NCBI RefSeq assembly: GCF_016862275.1
Contig: NZ_BOMQ01000084.1
Location: 22,389 to 86,388, forward strand
Source of the DNA: Actinoplanes nipponensis
GTDB lineage: Bacteria > Actinomycetota > Actinomycetes > Mycobacteriales > Micromonosporaceae
Direction: 5' to 3'
DNA: 64,000 nt
This document shows, piece after piece, positions 8,403-16,036 of this stretch; positions within the stretch are counted from its first letter, which is position 1; each line of letters starts with the position of its first letter. The translations under genes and the position numbers were made by a program. The notes under the pieces are model-generated. The model did not search any database and had not been told where the DNA came from. It saw only the letters and a list, made by a program, of their open reading frames with translations.

Positions 8403-8943
8403 CGTCGCGGCGAGGCTCCGTCATCGCCCGGCACAGGGCGCCGTACACGGCGTCGGCGAGCACCGTCGCCTCCTCGGGGGACAGTCCGAGGGCTGCTCCG
8501 TGGCGTACACAAGCCGACCGCAACGCCTCCGCCTGGCTCGCGTCGAGTGTCACGGGCGCCGCCGGCAACGCGACCGGCTCGTCCCGGCCGGAGCGCGCTC
8601 GCCGGCGCCACCGCCGGACCGGCCGGGGACGGCTGTGCCAGGCGGCGACCACGGCGTCCCCCAGCACCTCCGCCGACGCGCCGAGCAACACCGGCAGGAT
8701 GACCTCACCGAGCAGCAGGGGTTCGATCCCGGATCCGACCGACCCTCCGGTCCAGCCACGACGCGGCCCGTCGGGACCGGCGCCGGCCTCCCACCGGGTC
8801 GCCACCTCCGTCAGCAGGTCGAGCTGCTCCGGGACGGTGGCCACCACGACGCTGCGCGCGACCCCCACCAGGTCGACCGTCGCGATTCCGTCGGCGGCCG
8901 GCGTGTGCCCGCCGTCCGCATCCTGTGCAGCCCGGTCAACCAC
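8395..8943 (-). CDS. conserved hypothetical protein coupled to the membrane protease
   Basis: The 182-residue soluble protein has no signal peptide and no family I recognise. The middle (EPLLLGEVILPVLLGASAEVLGDAVVAAW) is hydrophobic and helical; a basic RRWRRRARSGR stretch follows; the C-terminus (SQAEALRSACVRHGAALGLSPEEATVLADAVYGAL) looks like a compact helical bundle. The start is GTG at 8943 behind AGGAGG. Its stop overlaps the protease start by 8 bases, so the products are likely made in fixed ratio and may form a complex. A regulatory or chaperone role for the protease is only a guess. Confidence 0.7.
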   Translation of the reverse strand: MVDRAAQDADGGHTPAADGIATVDLVGVARSVVVATVPEQLDLLTEVATRWEAGAGPDGPRRGWTGGSVGSGIEPLLLGEVILPVLLGASAEVLGDAVVAAWHSRPRPVRRWRRRARSGRDEPVALPAAPVTLDASQAEALRSACVRHGAALGLSPEEATVLADAVYGALCRAMTEPRRDDD

Positions 8944-9143
8944 ACGGCCTCCTCATGACGGCTCCCTCGGCCCAGGCACTCCACCGTGGACACGTCACGA
9001 TAACCAGTCGGGAGCACAAGGAGTAATAGATCAATGTCGCTCCGCAGCCCCGGAAGGCTCACAGGACGGGACCTTGGACCCGCGACACGCGCCGGCCGTG
9101 GGGGTCAGGGTCGAGGTATCGGTCTTCGACAAGGAGCTGTGAC

Positions 9144-10403
9144 ATGACGTTGACCATCACCGGCGTGCGCGCCGTGGAAGTGCTCGACTCCCGCGGTCGG
9201 CCGACGCTGGCCGTCACGCTGAGCCTGCCGGACGGCAGCAGCGTGCACGCCGGGGTGCCGTCCGGCGCCTCCACCGGCAGCCGCGAGGCGGTCGAGCTGC
9301 GCGACGGCGACCCGGCGCGCTACGCCGGCAAGGGGGTGCTGCGCGCGGCGGGCAACGTCAACGGCGAACTCGCCGACCTGCTGTGCGGGCGCGAGTTCCC
9401 CGACCTGGCGGCCGTCGACCGGGCGATGATCGAGGCCGACGGTACGGACACCAAGGCCCGGCTGGGCGCCAACGCGATCGTGGGCGTGTCGATGGCCGCC
9501 GCCCGCGCGTTCGCCGCCGCGGCCGGGGTGCCGCTGTGGCGCTATCTCACCCCGGAGGGGGTGACGCCGCGGTTGCCCGTACCGCATTTCAACGTGGTCA
9601 ACGGCGGTGCGCACGCCCCCAACCGGCTCGACTTCCAGGAGTTCATGATCGCCCCGGTGGGCGCGCCGAGCCTGGCCGAGGCGGTCCGGGCCGGCGCGGA
9701 GGTGTACGCCGCGCTGCGTCGCCGCCTCGCCGACAAGGGCTTCGCCACCGGCCTGGGTGACGAGGGCGGGTTCGCGCCCGAGATCGACGCCCCCGAGGAC
9801 GTGCTGACCGCCCTGGTCGACGCGATCACCGACGCCGGCTACACCCCCGGCCGGGACGGCGTGGCCATCGCCCTGGACCCGGCGGCCAGCGAGTTCTACC
9901 GCGACGGCGGGTACCACGTCGCCGGCGAACGGCTGAGCAGCGACGACATGATCGCCCGGTACGAGGCGATCATCGAGCGCTATCCGGTGTGGAGCATCGA
10001 GGACGGCCTGGCCGAGGGCGACTGGGACGGCTGGATCCGGCTGACCGAACGCCTCGGCCAACGGCTCCAGATCGTCGGCGACGACCTGCTGGTCACCAAC
10101 CCGGCCATCGTCACCGAGGCGATCGCCCGCCGGGCCGGGAACGCCGCCCTGATCAAGGTCAACCAGATCGGCACCATCACCGAGACCCTCGAGACGATGC
10201 GGCTGTGCCGCGACGCCGGCTGGGCGCAGATGGTGTCCCACCGGTCCGGGGAGACCGAGGACACGTTCATCGCCGACCTGGCCACCGGCACCGGCTGCGG
10301 CCAGCTCAAGACCGGCGCCCCGGCCCGCGGCGAGCGGGTCGCGAAGTACAACCGGCTCATCGAGATCGAGGCCGGCGACCGGATGGCGTACGGGCTGCGC
10401 TGA
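9144..10403 (+). CDS. eno: enolase (solitary paralogue)
   Basis: The 419-residue protein converts 2-phosphoglycerate to phosphoenolpyruvate in glycolysis. All functional blocks are present: the mobile loop SGASTGS, FQEFM, the DEGGFAP loop, metal ligands in ALDPAASEF, SIEDGLAE and GDDLLVTN, the catalytic Lys in LIKVNQIGT, and SHRSGETED. It should be active. The setting is unusual: the housekeeping actinobacterial eno normally sits with a DivIC/FtsB gene and ppx, whereas this copy stands alone between a membrane protease and an MBL hydrolase. It is therefore probably a second enolase. The start ATG follows GGAGCT; the gene ends at a strong hairpin. Confidence 0.93.
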   Translation: MTLTITGVRAVEVLDSRGRPTLAVTLSLPDGSSVHAGVPSGASTGSREAVELRDGDPARYAGKGVLRAAGNVNGELADLLCGREFPDLAAVDRAMIEADGTDTKARLGANAIVGVSMAAARAFAAAAGVPLWRYLTPEGVTPRLPVPHFNVVNGGAHAPNRLDFQEFMIAPVGAPSLAEAVRAGAEVYAALRRRLADKGFATGLGDEGGFAPEIDAPEDVLTALVDAITDAGYTPGRDGVAIALDPAASEFYRDGGYHVAGERLSSDDMIARYEAIIERYPVWSIEDGLAEGDWDGWIRLTERLGQRLQIVGDDLLVTNPAIVTEAIARRAGNAALIKVNQIGTITETLETMRLCRDAGWAQMVSHRSGETEDTFIADLATGTGCGQLKTGAPARGERVAKYNRLIEIEAGDRMAYGLR

Positions 10404-10417
10404 GCGTCGGCCGTCCC

Positions 10418-10445
10418 GACCCGCACGGCCGCGGCCGTGCGGGTC
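10418..10445. terminator. perfect 14-bp inverted repeat between convergent genes
   Basis: GACCCGCACGGCCG is followed directly by its reverse complement, in the 44 bp between the enolase stop and the stop of the opposing MBL-fold gene. This is a strong GC hairpin without a T tract and is probably a bidirectional terminator. Confidence 0.65.
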
Positions 10446-10447
10446 GC

Positions 10448-11455
10448 TCAGCCGGCCCCCTCCGCCGACCGGGACCGAGCCGCGCTGATCAGGAGTTCCT
10501 CGCCGACGCGCAGCGTCCGGTATCGATCCCCCAGGCGCCGGCCGAACTCGTTCATGGTCCACGGCGTGCTGTCGTGGCCCGACAGCGCCACAACGCGCGG
10601 GCCCCGGGCGGTGATCTCGTCGAGCACGTGCGCCACGTCGGCCTCGCCGATCGGCTGCCACGGCGGGTGGGGACTGCCGAGGATCGCCTGCGGCAGCAGC
10701 GGCGTGCCGACCGGGTGCACCGGCAGGTGCAGGCCGCCGACCACCGCACGGATCGGCACGTCCAGGACCAGCTCGGCGACGCCCAGCATCCGCTCGATCG
10801 GCGGGTGCCCGCAGCCCGAGATCAGCACCAGCCCGAACCCGCGCACGTTGACCAGCAAGGCCTGCTCGGCGACGGCGCCCAGCCAGAACAGCATCCGGGG
10901 CAGGGGTGGCAGCACGGCGACGCCCGGCGCCACCACGCGGGGCCCGGTGGTGGGCACCACTCGGGCGCGGTCGTGGTGCATGTCGGTGGGGACGTAGGCC
11001 GGCACCCCGGCGGGTTCCAGCGGCTCGCCGGCGAAGGCGAACGTGTGCCGGCGCATCGCGCCCACCCCGCCGACGTGGTCGGCGTGCCGATGCGAGATCA
11101 CCACCGCGTCCAGGTCGCGCAGATCGACGTCGAGGTGGCCGGCGTTGCGGACCAGCGCCGACCGGTCCCGGCCGCCGGACAGGCCGACGTCGAACAACAG
11201 CCGGGTGCCGCCGGCCCGCACCAGGTACGACAGGCCGGGCTCGCCGACCAGCTCACCGCCGTCCCGGGTGAGCCGCTCCACCACGGGAAGAATCGACACC
11301 TCGTCGACCTCGCCCAGGTTCCGCAGGCGGGATTCCACCTGCACCGGCCAGGACCGGTCGGCGCGGGCCGTGCCGGCGGCGTACCGCAGGGCCAGAGCCG
11401 CCAGGCCCGCTCCGGTCACGGCGCCACCCACGGCGACACTTCTCCACGGCATCAC
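10448..11455 (-). CDS. MBL-fold metal-dependent hydrolase
   Basis: The protein has 335 residues. Its metal-binding HRHADH motif (His122, His124, Asp126, His127) is the hallmark of metallo-beta-lactamase fold hydrolases, and later His residues in SGCGHPP and in LSGHDSTPW supply the remaining ligands. Residues 8-28 form an uncleaved hydrophobic anchor or signal segment (VAVGGAVTGAGLAALALRYAAG), so the catalytic domain probably faces outside or is membrane-tethered. The arrangement resembles the 7,8-dihydropterin-6-methyl-4-aminobenzene-type MBL hydrolases, but the substrate is unknown. It converges on the enolase and is divergent from the membrane protein at 11598. Confidence 0.85.
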   Translation of the reverse strand: MMPWRSVAVGGAVTGAGLAALALRYAAGTARADRSWPVQVESRLRNLGEVDEVSILPVVERLTRDGGELVGEPGLSYLVRAGGTRLLFDVGLSGGRDRSALVRNAGHLDVDLRDLDAVVISHRHADHVGGVGAMRRHTFAFAGEPLEPAGVPAYVPTDMHHDRARVVPTTGPRVVAPGVAVLPPLPRMLFWLGAVAEQALLVNVRGFGLVLISGCGHPPIERMLGVAELVLDVPIRAVVGGLHLPVHPVGTPLLPQAILGSPHPPWQPIGEADVAHVLDEITARGPRVVALSGHDSTPWTMNEFGRRLGDRYRTLRVGEELLISAARSRSAEGAG

Positions 11456-11597
11456 ACACCCCCGGCGCTACGCGGGCAGTCCACCGGGCAGCCGATGTCC
11501 GGTGACGGCCTGACGCTAGTCGCCGGCGCCGCCGGGAGGCAGGGCCCAACGGCCCTGGAAGTGACCGGCCCTGGCGATCGGCCCGCAGAATGGGGCC

Positions 11598-12611
11598 ATG
11601 TCCGCCGACGAGTCGCCGCCGCCCGGATCGGCGGTGCCGCCCTGGCAACGGACGCTGGTGCGCCGGCTCGGCCCGGCCGTGTGCGGCGTCGCGCTCAACC
11701 AGATCGCCGACGTGGTGCCGTATCCGGCGGTCGCGGTGGCTGCGGCCGTGCTGGCAATCCTGTACGGCCTCAGCCGGCTCGACCGGACGGCACCGCTGGT
11801 GCGCGGGCTGCCCCGGGTGCTGCTGCGCGTCATCGCGGCCGGGGTGGTGGCGGCGATGCTGCTGCCGGCGTCCTGGACCGGCCCGGTGATCGCGGGCCTG
11901 ACCGGGCTCATCGTCCTCGCCCTGCTGCTGACCCGGCGGCGCGGCGACGCCCTGGCCGCGCTGATCGGCATCAGCGTCTTCTCCTACGGCGTCGCCCTGG
12001 TGTTCAGCGCCACCCAGCTCAGATCGTCCATCGTGGTCACCGGCTTCCTGGCCGGCTGCGGCGTCCTGCTCGCGCTGGTGGGTCTCGGCGTGCTCAGCCA
12101 CCCCGAACAGGTGATCCGTTCGAACGGCCTGAGCCTGGCGACGCTCGGCGGGCTCCGGCGGTGGGTCACCGACGGCGCCGGCTTCGGCGTGCTCGCCGCG
12201 CTCGGCGGCCTGACCCTGCTGGCGGGCCTCGGCGTGCTGACCACGGACGGCCGGGTGGCGGTCCGGGTGGCTGCGGCCGTCCTGCTCGTGGTGGCCGGCC
12301 TGGCGGTGATCGGCGCGGAGGTCGTCCTGTGGTTGCCGGAGCGGCACGGTCCGTTCTTCGGGGTGCTGCTGGCCCTCGCCGGCCTCGCGCTGACCGCGCT
12401 GGGCGGGCTGATCGGGTTCGCGGGGGCGGGACCGGATCTGGTCGCGGTGCCGATCCTGGGCACGTTCGGGCTGGCGCTGGCCGGCGGCGGGCTGTCCCTG
12501 CTCGACGACGCCGGGTCCCTGCGCCGGTGGCAGCGCCGGCTGAGGTGCCTGGTGCGGCCGGATCCGGACGCACGTGCGGCCGGCGGGCGGTCAATCAGCC
12601 CCGGTGAGTGA
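11598..12611 (+). CDS. multi-pass membrane protein of unknown function
   Basis: The 337-residue protein has about ten hydrophobic segments between residues 25 and 300, very rich in Ala, Leu, Gly and Val (for example LLRVIAAGVVAAMLL and ALGGLIGFAGAGPDLV). The N-terminus is short and polar and the C-terminus is basic (LRRWQRRLRCLVRPD), suggesting a cytoplasmic C-end. I see no transporter signature or catalytic motif. It is monocistronic, divergent from the MBL gene, and ends before a strong terminator hairpin. Confidence 0.78.
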   Translation: MSADESPPPGSAVPPWQRTLVRRLGPAVCGVALNQIADVVPYPAVAVAAAVLAILYGLSRLDRTAPLVRGLPRVLLRVIAAGVVAAMLLPASWTGPVIAGLTGLIVLALLLTRRRGDALAALIGISVFSYGVALVFSATQLRSSIVVTGFLAGCGVLLALVGLGVLSHPEQVIRSNGLSLATLGGLRRWVTDGAGFGVLAALGGLTLLAGLGVLTTDGRVAVRVAAAVLLVVAGLAVIGAEVVLWLPERHGPFFGVLLALAGLALTALGGLIGFAGAGPDLVAVPILGTFGLALAGGGLSLLDDAGSLRRWQRRLRCLVRPDPDARAAGGRSISPGE

Positions 12612-12636
12612 GGGGGACGGCCGGATGCCGCCCGAG

Positions 12637-12677
12637 CCGTCGCCGGCACGAGAAGCGGTTCCTCGTCCCGGCGACGG
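12637..12677. terminator. hairpin terminator between convergent genes
   Basis: Ten-base arms CCGTCGCCGG and CCGGCGACGG are perfectly complementary, and inner CGAG/CTCG pairs extend the stem. It lies between the stop at 12611 and the stop of the opposing repeat protein at 12693. Confidence 0.65.
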
Positions 12678-12692
12678 TGATGGGGTACGGGG

Positions 12693-14726
12693 TCAGGCGT
12701 CGGGGAAGGTGGCGATGAAGCCGGCCGGCACGTCGGTGTAGGCCTGGCTGGGCAGGGCCGCGTACTCGGCCGGGGTGAGGTGGTGCTTCCGGCCGGCGGT
12801 GATGGAGTAGATCGCCGTGCTCACCGGGTCCCGCAGCAGCGTGCCGTCCGTGGGCCGGGCGCCCAGCCGGGCCAGCAGGCCCGCGGGCACGTTCAGGCTG
12901 ACCGGGCTGCCGAGGGCGGCGTACTCGGCGACGCCGAGGTGGTACTTCGCGCCGTTGACCACCTGGTAGATCGCCGTCGACACCGGGTCGCGGAGCACCA
13001 GCGAGCCGGCCGGCACGCTGGCGGTCACCGCGGTGACGAAGCCGTGCGGGACGTTGACCGCGGCCGGGCTGCCCAGCGCCGCGTACTCGGCCGGCGACAG
13101 GTGGTACTTGGCCCCGCCCACGATCTGGTAGATCGCCGTGTCGGTGATGTCGCGCAGGAACGAGTTGTCGGCCGGTACGACACCCAGGCGGTCGATGAAG
13201 CCGACCGGGACGTTGACCGCGGCCGGGCTGCCCAGCGCCGCGTACTCGGCCGGCGACAGGTGGTACTTGGCCCCGTTGACGGCCTGGTAGATGGCGCCGG
13301 TGGTGGCGTTGCGCAGGTAGCCGGCCGACGGCAGGGTCCGGGTGATCGACAGGATCAGGCCGTGCGGCACGTTCGTCGACGGCGCGCTGTCCAGGGCGCT
13401 GTACTCCGACGGGGACAGGTGGTACTTGGCCCCGCCGACGATCTGGTAGATGGCGCCGTCGGTGATGTCCCGGATGAAGCTGCCGTCGCGGGGCACGGTC
13501 GCGGTCCGGGCGATGAAGCCGGCCGGCACGTTGATCGCGGTCGGGCTGCCCATGGCGGCGTACTCGGCCGGGCTCAGGTGGTACCGGGCGCCGCCCACGA
13601 TCTGGTAGATCGCGGTCGTGCCGGGGTCGCGCAGGAAGACGGAATCGGCCGGCACCGAGCCGGTCACCGTGTCGATGAAGCCGGCCGGCACGTTGGTCGC
13701 CGCGGGGCTGCCCAGGCCGGCGTACTCGGCCGGCCCGAGGTGGTACTTCGCGCCGGCGACGACCTGGTAGATCGCGGTGCTGGCGGGGTCGCGCAGGAAG
13801 GTGTTGTCGGCCGGGACGGCGCCGAGTCCGGCGACGAGCCGGTTGGGCACGTTGCGGGCCGGCGGCCCGCCCAGCGCCGCGTACTCGGCCGGGCTCAGGT
13901 GGTACTTCGCGCTGCCGGCGATCTCGTAGATCGCGCCGTCGTCGGCGGTCCGCACGAACGTGCCGTTGGCGATCACGCCGGGCATGGCGGCGAAGGTGCC
14001 GGCCGCCACCGCGGTGGCGGGCGGCGAGCCGAGCGCGGCGTACTCGGCCGGGGTCAGGTGGAACGGCGCGCCGCCGACCACCAGGCTGATCGCGCCGTTC
14101 GGCTCGCGCAGCACCGAGCTGTCCGGGCTGGCCGGCGGCGGCCCGTCGTCCGCGATGTTGTTGTACCGGATCGGCAGGTAGGTGGTGAGCTCGCTCCAGC
14201 CGTCCCGGCCGATCCGGCCGAAGTTGTCGGGGGCGTACGGGTTCTGCACCGTCTCGCCGGGGTTGTTGAACGAGTACACGAAGGCGCCGTCCTCGTGCCG
14301 GCCCTCGTTGACCCACTTGACGAACAGCTCGATGTGCCCGTCGCGCAGCACCGCGTCGCCCGCCCGCAGGTCGTGCAGGCTGGGCAGCTGGTGCTTGCCG
14401 CTCCAGCTCAGGAACGTCCTGGTGCTGCGCGAGTCGGGCAGGTGCCAGGCCATCGACACCAGGCCGGAGCAGTCGCGGCGATAGGTCCGGCCCTGCGGGT
14501 CGGGCGCCCAGGGGCCGGTCTGGGTGTAGGTGACGCCGCGGTCCACCCAGTACTGCGACCGCTGCAGCGTCTCCGAGCGGGTGACCGGGCCGCCGACGCT
14601 GGACGCGGCGACGGCGGCCTGCGCGCCGAAGACGGCCGCCACCGTCCCGCCGGCGGCGCCCACCATCAGGGCGGCGGAGAGTGCGGTGCTGGTCGTGAAC
14701 GCACGGCGTAGCCTGCCGATTGACAT
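12693..14726 (-). CDS. secreted NlpC/P60-like hydrolase with nine 53-residue repeats
   Basis: The protein has 677 residues. A signal peptide (about 1-41) ends near AAVAAS. Residues 55-190 look like a papain-fold NlpC/P60 or CHAP-type amidase: Cys86 in RRDCSGLVSMAWHLP, an AGDAVL turn and His131 in DGHIELFV. The rest (201-677) is nine tandem units of about 53 residues, each with the core LRD...TAIYQVVGGAKYHLSPAEYAALGSP..NVPAGFI; 'YHLSPAEYAALG' is almost invariant. The unit contains an IYQIVGGAKY strand pair followed by a short helix, so it may form a cell-wall or carbohydrate-binding solenoid or propeller. Likely acts on peptidoglycan outside the cell. It is divergent from the HTH/ImmA/membrane triad and shares its promoter region. 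Confidence 0.85.
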   Translation of the reverse strand: MSIGRLRRAFTTSTALSAALMVGAAGGTVAAVFGAQAAVAASSVGGPVTRSETLQRSQYWVDRGVTYTQTGPWAPDPQGRTYRRDCSGLVSMAWHLPDSRSTRTFLSWSGKHQLPSLHDLRAGDAVLRDGHIELFVKWVNEGRHEDGAFVYSFNNPGETVQNPYAPDNFGRIGRDGWSELTTYLPIRYNNIADDGPPPASPDSSVLREPNGAISLVVGGAPFHLTPAEYAALGSPPATAVAAGTFAAMPGVIANGTFVRTADDGAIYEIAGSAKYHLSPAEYAALGGPPARNVPNRLVAGLGAVPADNTFLRDPASTAIYQVVAGAKYHLGPAEYAGLGSPAATNVPAGFIDTVTGSVPADSVFLRDPGTTAIYQIVGGARYHLSPAEYAAMGSPTAINVPAGFIARTATVPRDGSFIRDITDGAIYQIVGGAKYHLSPSEYSALDSAPSTNVPHGLILSITRTLPSAGYLRNATTGAIYQAVNGAKYHLSPAEYAALGSPAAVNVPVGFIDRLGVVPADNSFLRDITDTAIYQIVGGAKYHLSPAEYAALGSPAAVNVPHGFVTAVTASVPAGSLVLRDPVSTAIYQVVNGAKYHLGVAEYAALGSPVSLNVPAGLLARLGARPTDGTLLRDPVSTAIYSITAGRKHHLTPAEYAALPSQAYTDVPAGFIATFPDA
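12696..14126 (-). repeat. nine in-frame tandem repeats of about 159 bp
   Basis: Each unit encodes about 53 residues with a near-constant KYHLSPAEYAALGSP core. Units near the centre (such as those around 13030-13270) are nearly identical at DNA level, which suggests recent duplication or gene conversion, while the first and last units have diverged. Confidence 0.85.
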
Positions 14727-14856
14727 GGTTTCCTCTCATCGGTGCTCGAGGTCTGGCCGGTTCCGGCGAGGCGCCTCGTAAACGCCTGGCTCCAAAAATG
14801 GAATCCTTGAAAACTTACGGCTCCATAGTGGCCAGACGATCGAGGGCTGTCAACGA

Positions 14857-14886
14857 TTGATTCCAACAATCCGCGACGTGTAATCT
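14857..14886 (+). promoter_or_regulatory. probable sigma-A type promoter of the HTH/ImmA triad
   Basis: TTGATT and TAATCT are separated by 18 bp, about 30 bp before the GTG start at 14918, with AGGAGG between. A TGGAATC half-site at 14799-14805 is mirrored by GATTCCA at 14859-14865, overlapping the -35 region. This could be a split operator in the space shared with the divergent hydrolase gene. Confidence 0.45.
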
Positions 14887-14917
14887 GCGGTTGACGAAGG
14901 TAGGAGGGCCACTGACG

Positions 14918-15382
14918 GTGACTGGCGATTCGCACGCGCGCCGCACCTTCGCCGACCGCCTGGACGAGCTGTTCCGGACGGTCGTCACCAGCGAGGGACG
15001 CCTGTACAGCACGCGGGCCGCGGCCGCCGCGCTCGCGGAGCTGGGGTGTCCGGTGTCCCACACGCATGTCGGCAAGTTGCGCCGCGGCGAGGCGGACCCG
15101 CGGCGATCCGAGATGCAGGCGTTCGCCACGCTCTTCGGCGTCAGCCTGGCGTACTTCACCCAGGACGACGACGACAGCGAGGTCGACCGCCGGCTCGCCC
15201 GCGCCCTGGGCGACCCGGCGATCCAGGCGGTGGCGATGCGGATGGGCGAGGCCGAGATGTCCGCCGCCGGCAAGGCCGCGGTCGCCGCCATGGTGGAGCA
15301 GGTGGTGCTCCTGGAGCAGGCGGCGCGACAGCGGAACGCGCCCCCCGGCGGCTCCGGCAACCCGCCCGGGACGGGCGACTGA
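14918..15382 (+). CDS. HTH regulator of an HTH / ImmA-IrrE / membrane-protein triad
   Basis: The 154-residue protein starts at GTG 14918, chosen because AGGAGG (14902-14907) stands at the right distance; a TTG further up lacks a site. Residues 10-80 form an XRE/EspR-like helix-turn-helix (STRAAAAALAELGCPVSHTHVGKLRRGEADPRRSEMQAFATLFGVSLAYF). An acidic DDDDSE turn leads to a C-terminal helical dimerisation region. The next gene encodes an ImmA/IrrE-type zinc peptidase. In phage and stress systems such peptidases act on an XRE regulator encoded alongside, so this protein may be the peptidase's target. It could regulate the triad and the divergent repeat hydrolase. Confidence 0.82.
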   Translation: MTGDSHARRTFADRLDELFRTVVTSEGRLYSTRAAAAALAELGCPVSHTHVGKLRRGEADPRRSEMQAFATLFGVSLAYFTQDDDDSEVDRRLARALGDPAIQAVAMRMGEAEMSAAGKAAVAAMVEQVVLLEQAARQRNAPPGGSGNPPGTGD

Positions 15383-15466
15383 CCGGCGGAACCACGCCAG
15401 CCGCACCACTCGCCCGGCATCCACACAGGACGATGTCGGTTAGGGTGGCGCGGTGAGGCCAGGCAG

Positions 15467-16036
15467 GTGATGCGGGTGCCGAGGTGGACCCCGCGGTCAG
15501 CGACCCGTCGCCGGCCGGACGGCTTCTCCGAGCTGGTCCGGCAGGCCCGGCAGGGTCTGACCGGGCTGGGCCTGCGCGGCCGGTTCACCGAGGACCGGCT
15601 GCACGAGAAGATGCAGGCGTACCGGGGACGGCCCGTGCACGTGATCGCCCAGCCCCTGCCGCCCGGTGGCCCGCACGGGCTGTGGGTCGCCGGACGCGAC
15701 GCGGACTACGTCTTCTTCCCGGCGGCCGCGTCGCCGGTACGGCGGCATGTGATCGTCGGGCACGAGTACGGCCACATGCTGTTCGACGACCCCGCTCCCC
15801 CGCTCCCCGCCCCGGCCGACCCGACGGCCATGGACCCGGCCGAGCTGTCGGCCGCGGCCCGGCAGGCCCGCAGCTCGTACGAGGAACTCCCCGAGCGGCG
15901 GGCCGAGATCTTCGGAACCCTGGTCGCCCAGCGCATCACCGACTGGTCAAGGCCGCCCGCGCGCGGCACGGAGAGCGACGAGGCGGCCCTGCGGCGGCTG
16001 ACCGGCCTGCTGGAAAGCACCGACGAGAATGGATGA
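15467..16036 (+). CDS. ImmA/IrrE family zinc peptidase-like protein
   Basis: The 189-residue protein carries HEYGH (VGHEYGHMLF), the gluzincin zinc motif of ImmA/IrrE proteins, at about residues 101-105. A later RRAEIFGTLVAQRI segment is positioned to give the third ligand, a Glu. Upstream strands (HVIAQPLPPGGPHGLWVAG..YVFFP) match the family's beta-rich start. GTG at 15467 or ATG three bases on could start it. It follows the HTH gene by 84 bp and overlaps the next membrane-protein gene by 8 bases. Expected role: conditional cleavage or inactivation of the neighbouring HTH regulator. That pairing is known for ImmA-ImmR and IrrE-DdrO; for this actinobacterial triad it is inferred. Confidence 0.85.
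   Translation: MMRVPRWTPRSATRRRPDGFSELVRQARQGLTGLGLRGRFTEDRLHEKMQAYRGRPVHVIAQPLPPGGPHGLWVAGRDADYVFFPAAASPVRRHVIVGHEYGHMLFDDPAPPLPAPADPTAMDPAELSAAARQARSSYEELPERRAEIFGTLVAQRITDWSRPPARGTESDEAALRRLTGLLESTDENG

Noticed and set aside
9989..12607. Plus-strand frame running from enolase through the MBL gene
   Set aside because: It crosses two well-supported genes and a terminator and has no domain.
12595..14739. Alternative frames over the repeat protein on both strands
   Set aside because: The repeats give long open frames in every phase; only one has a signal peptide and the Cys/His site.
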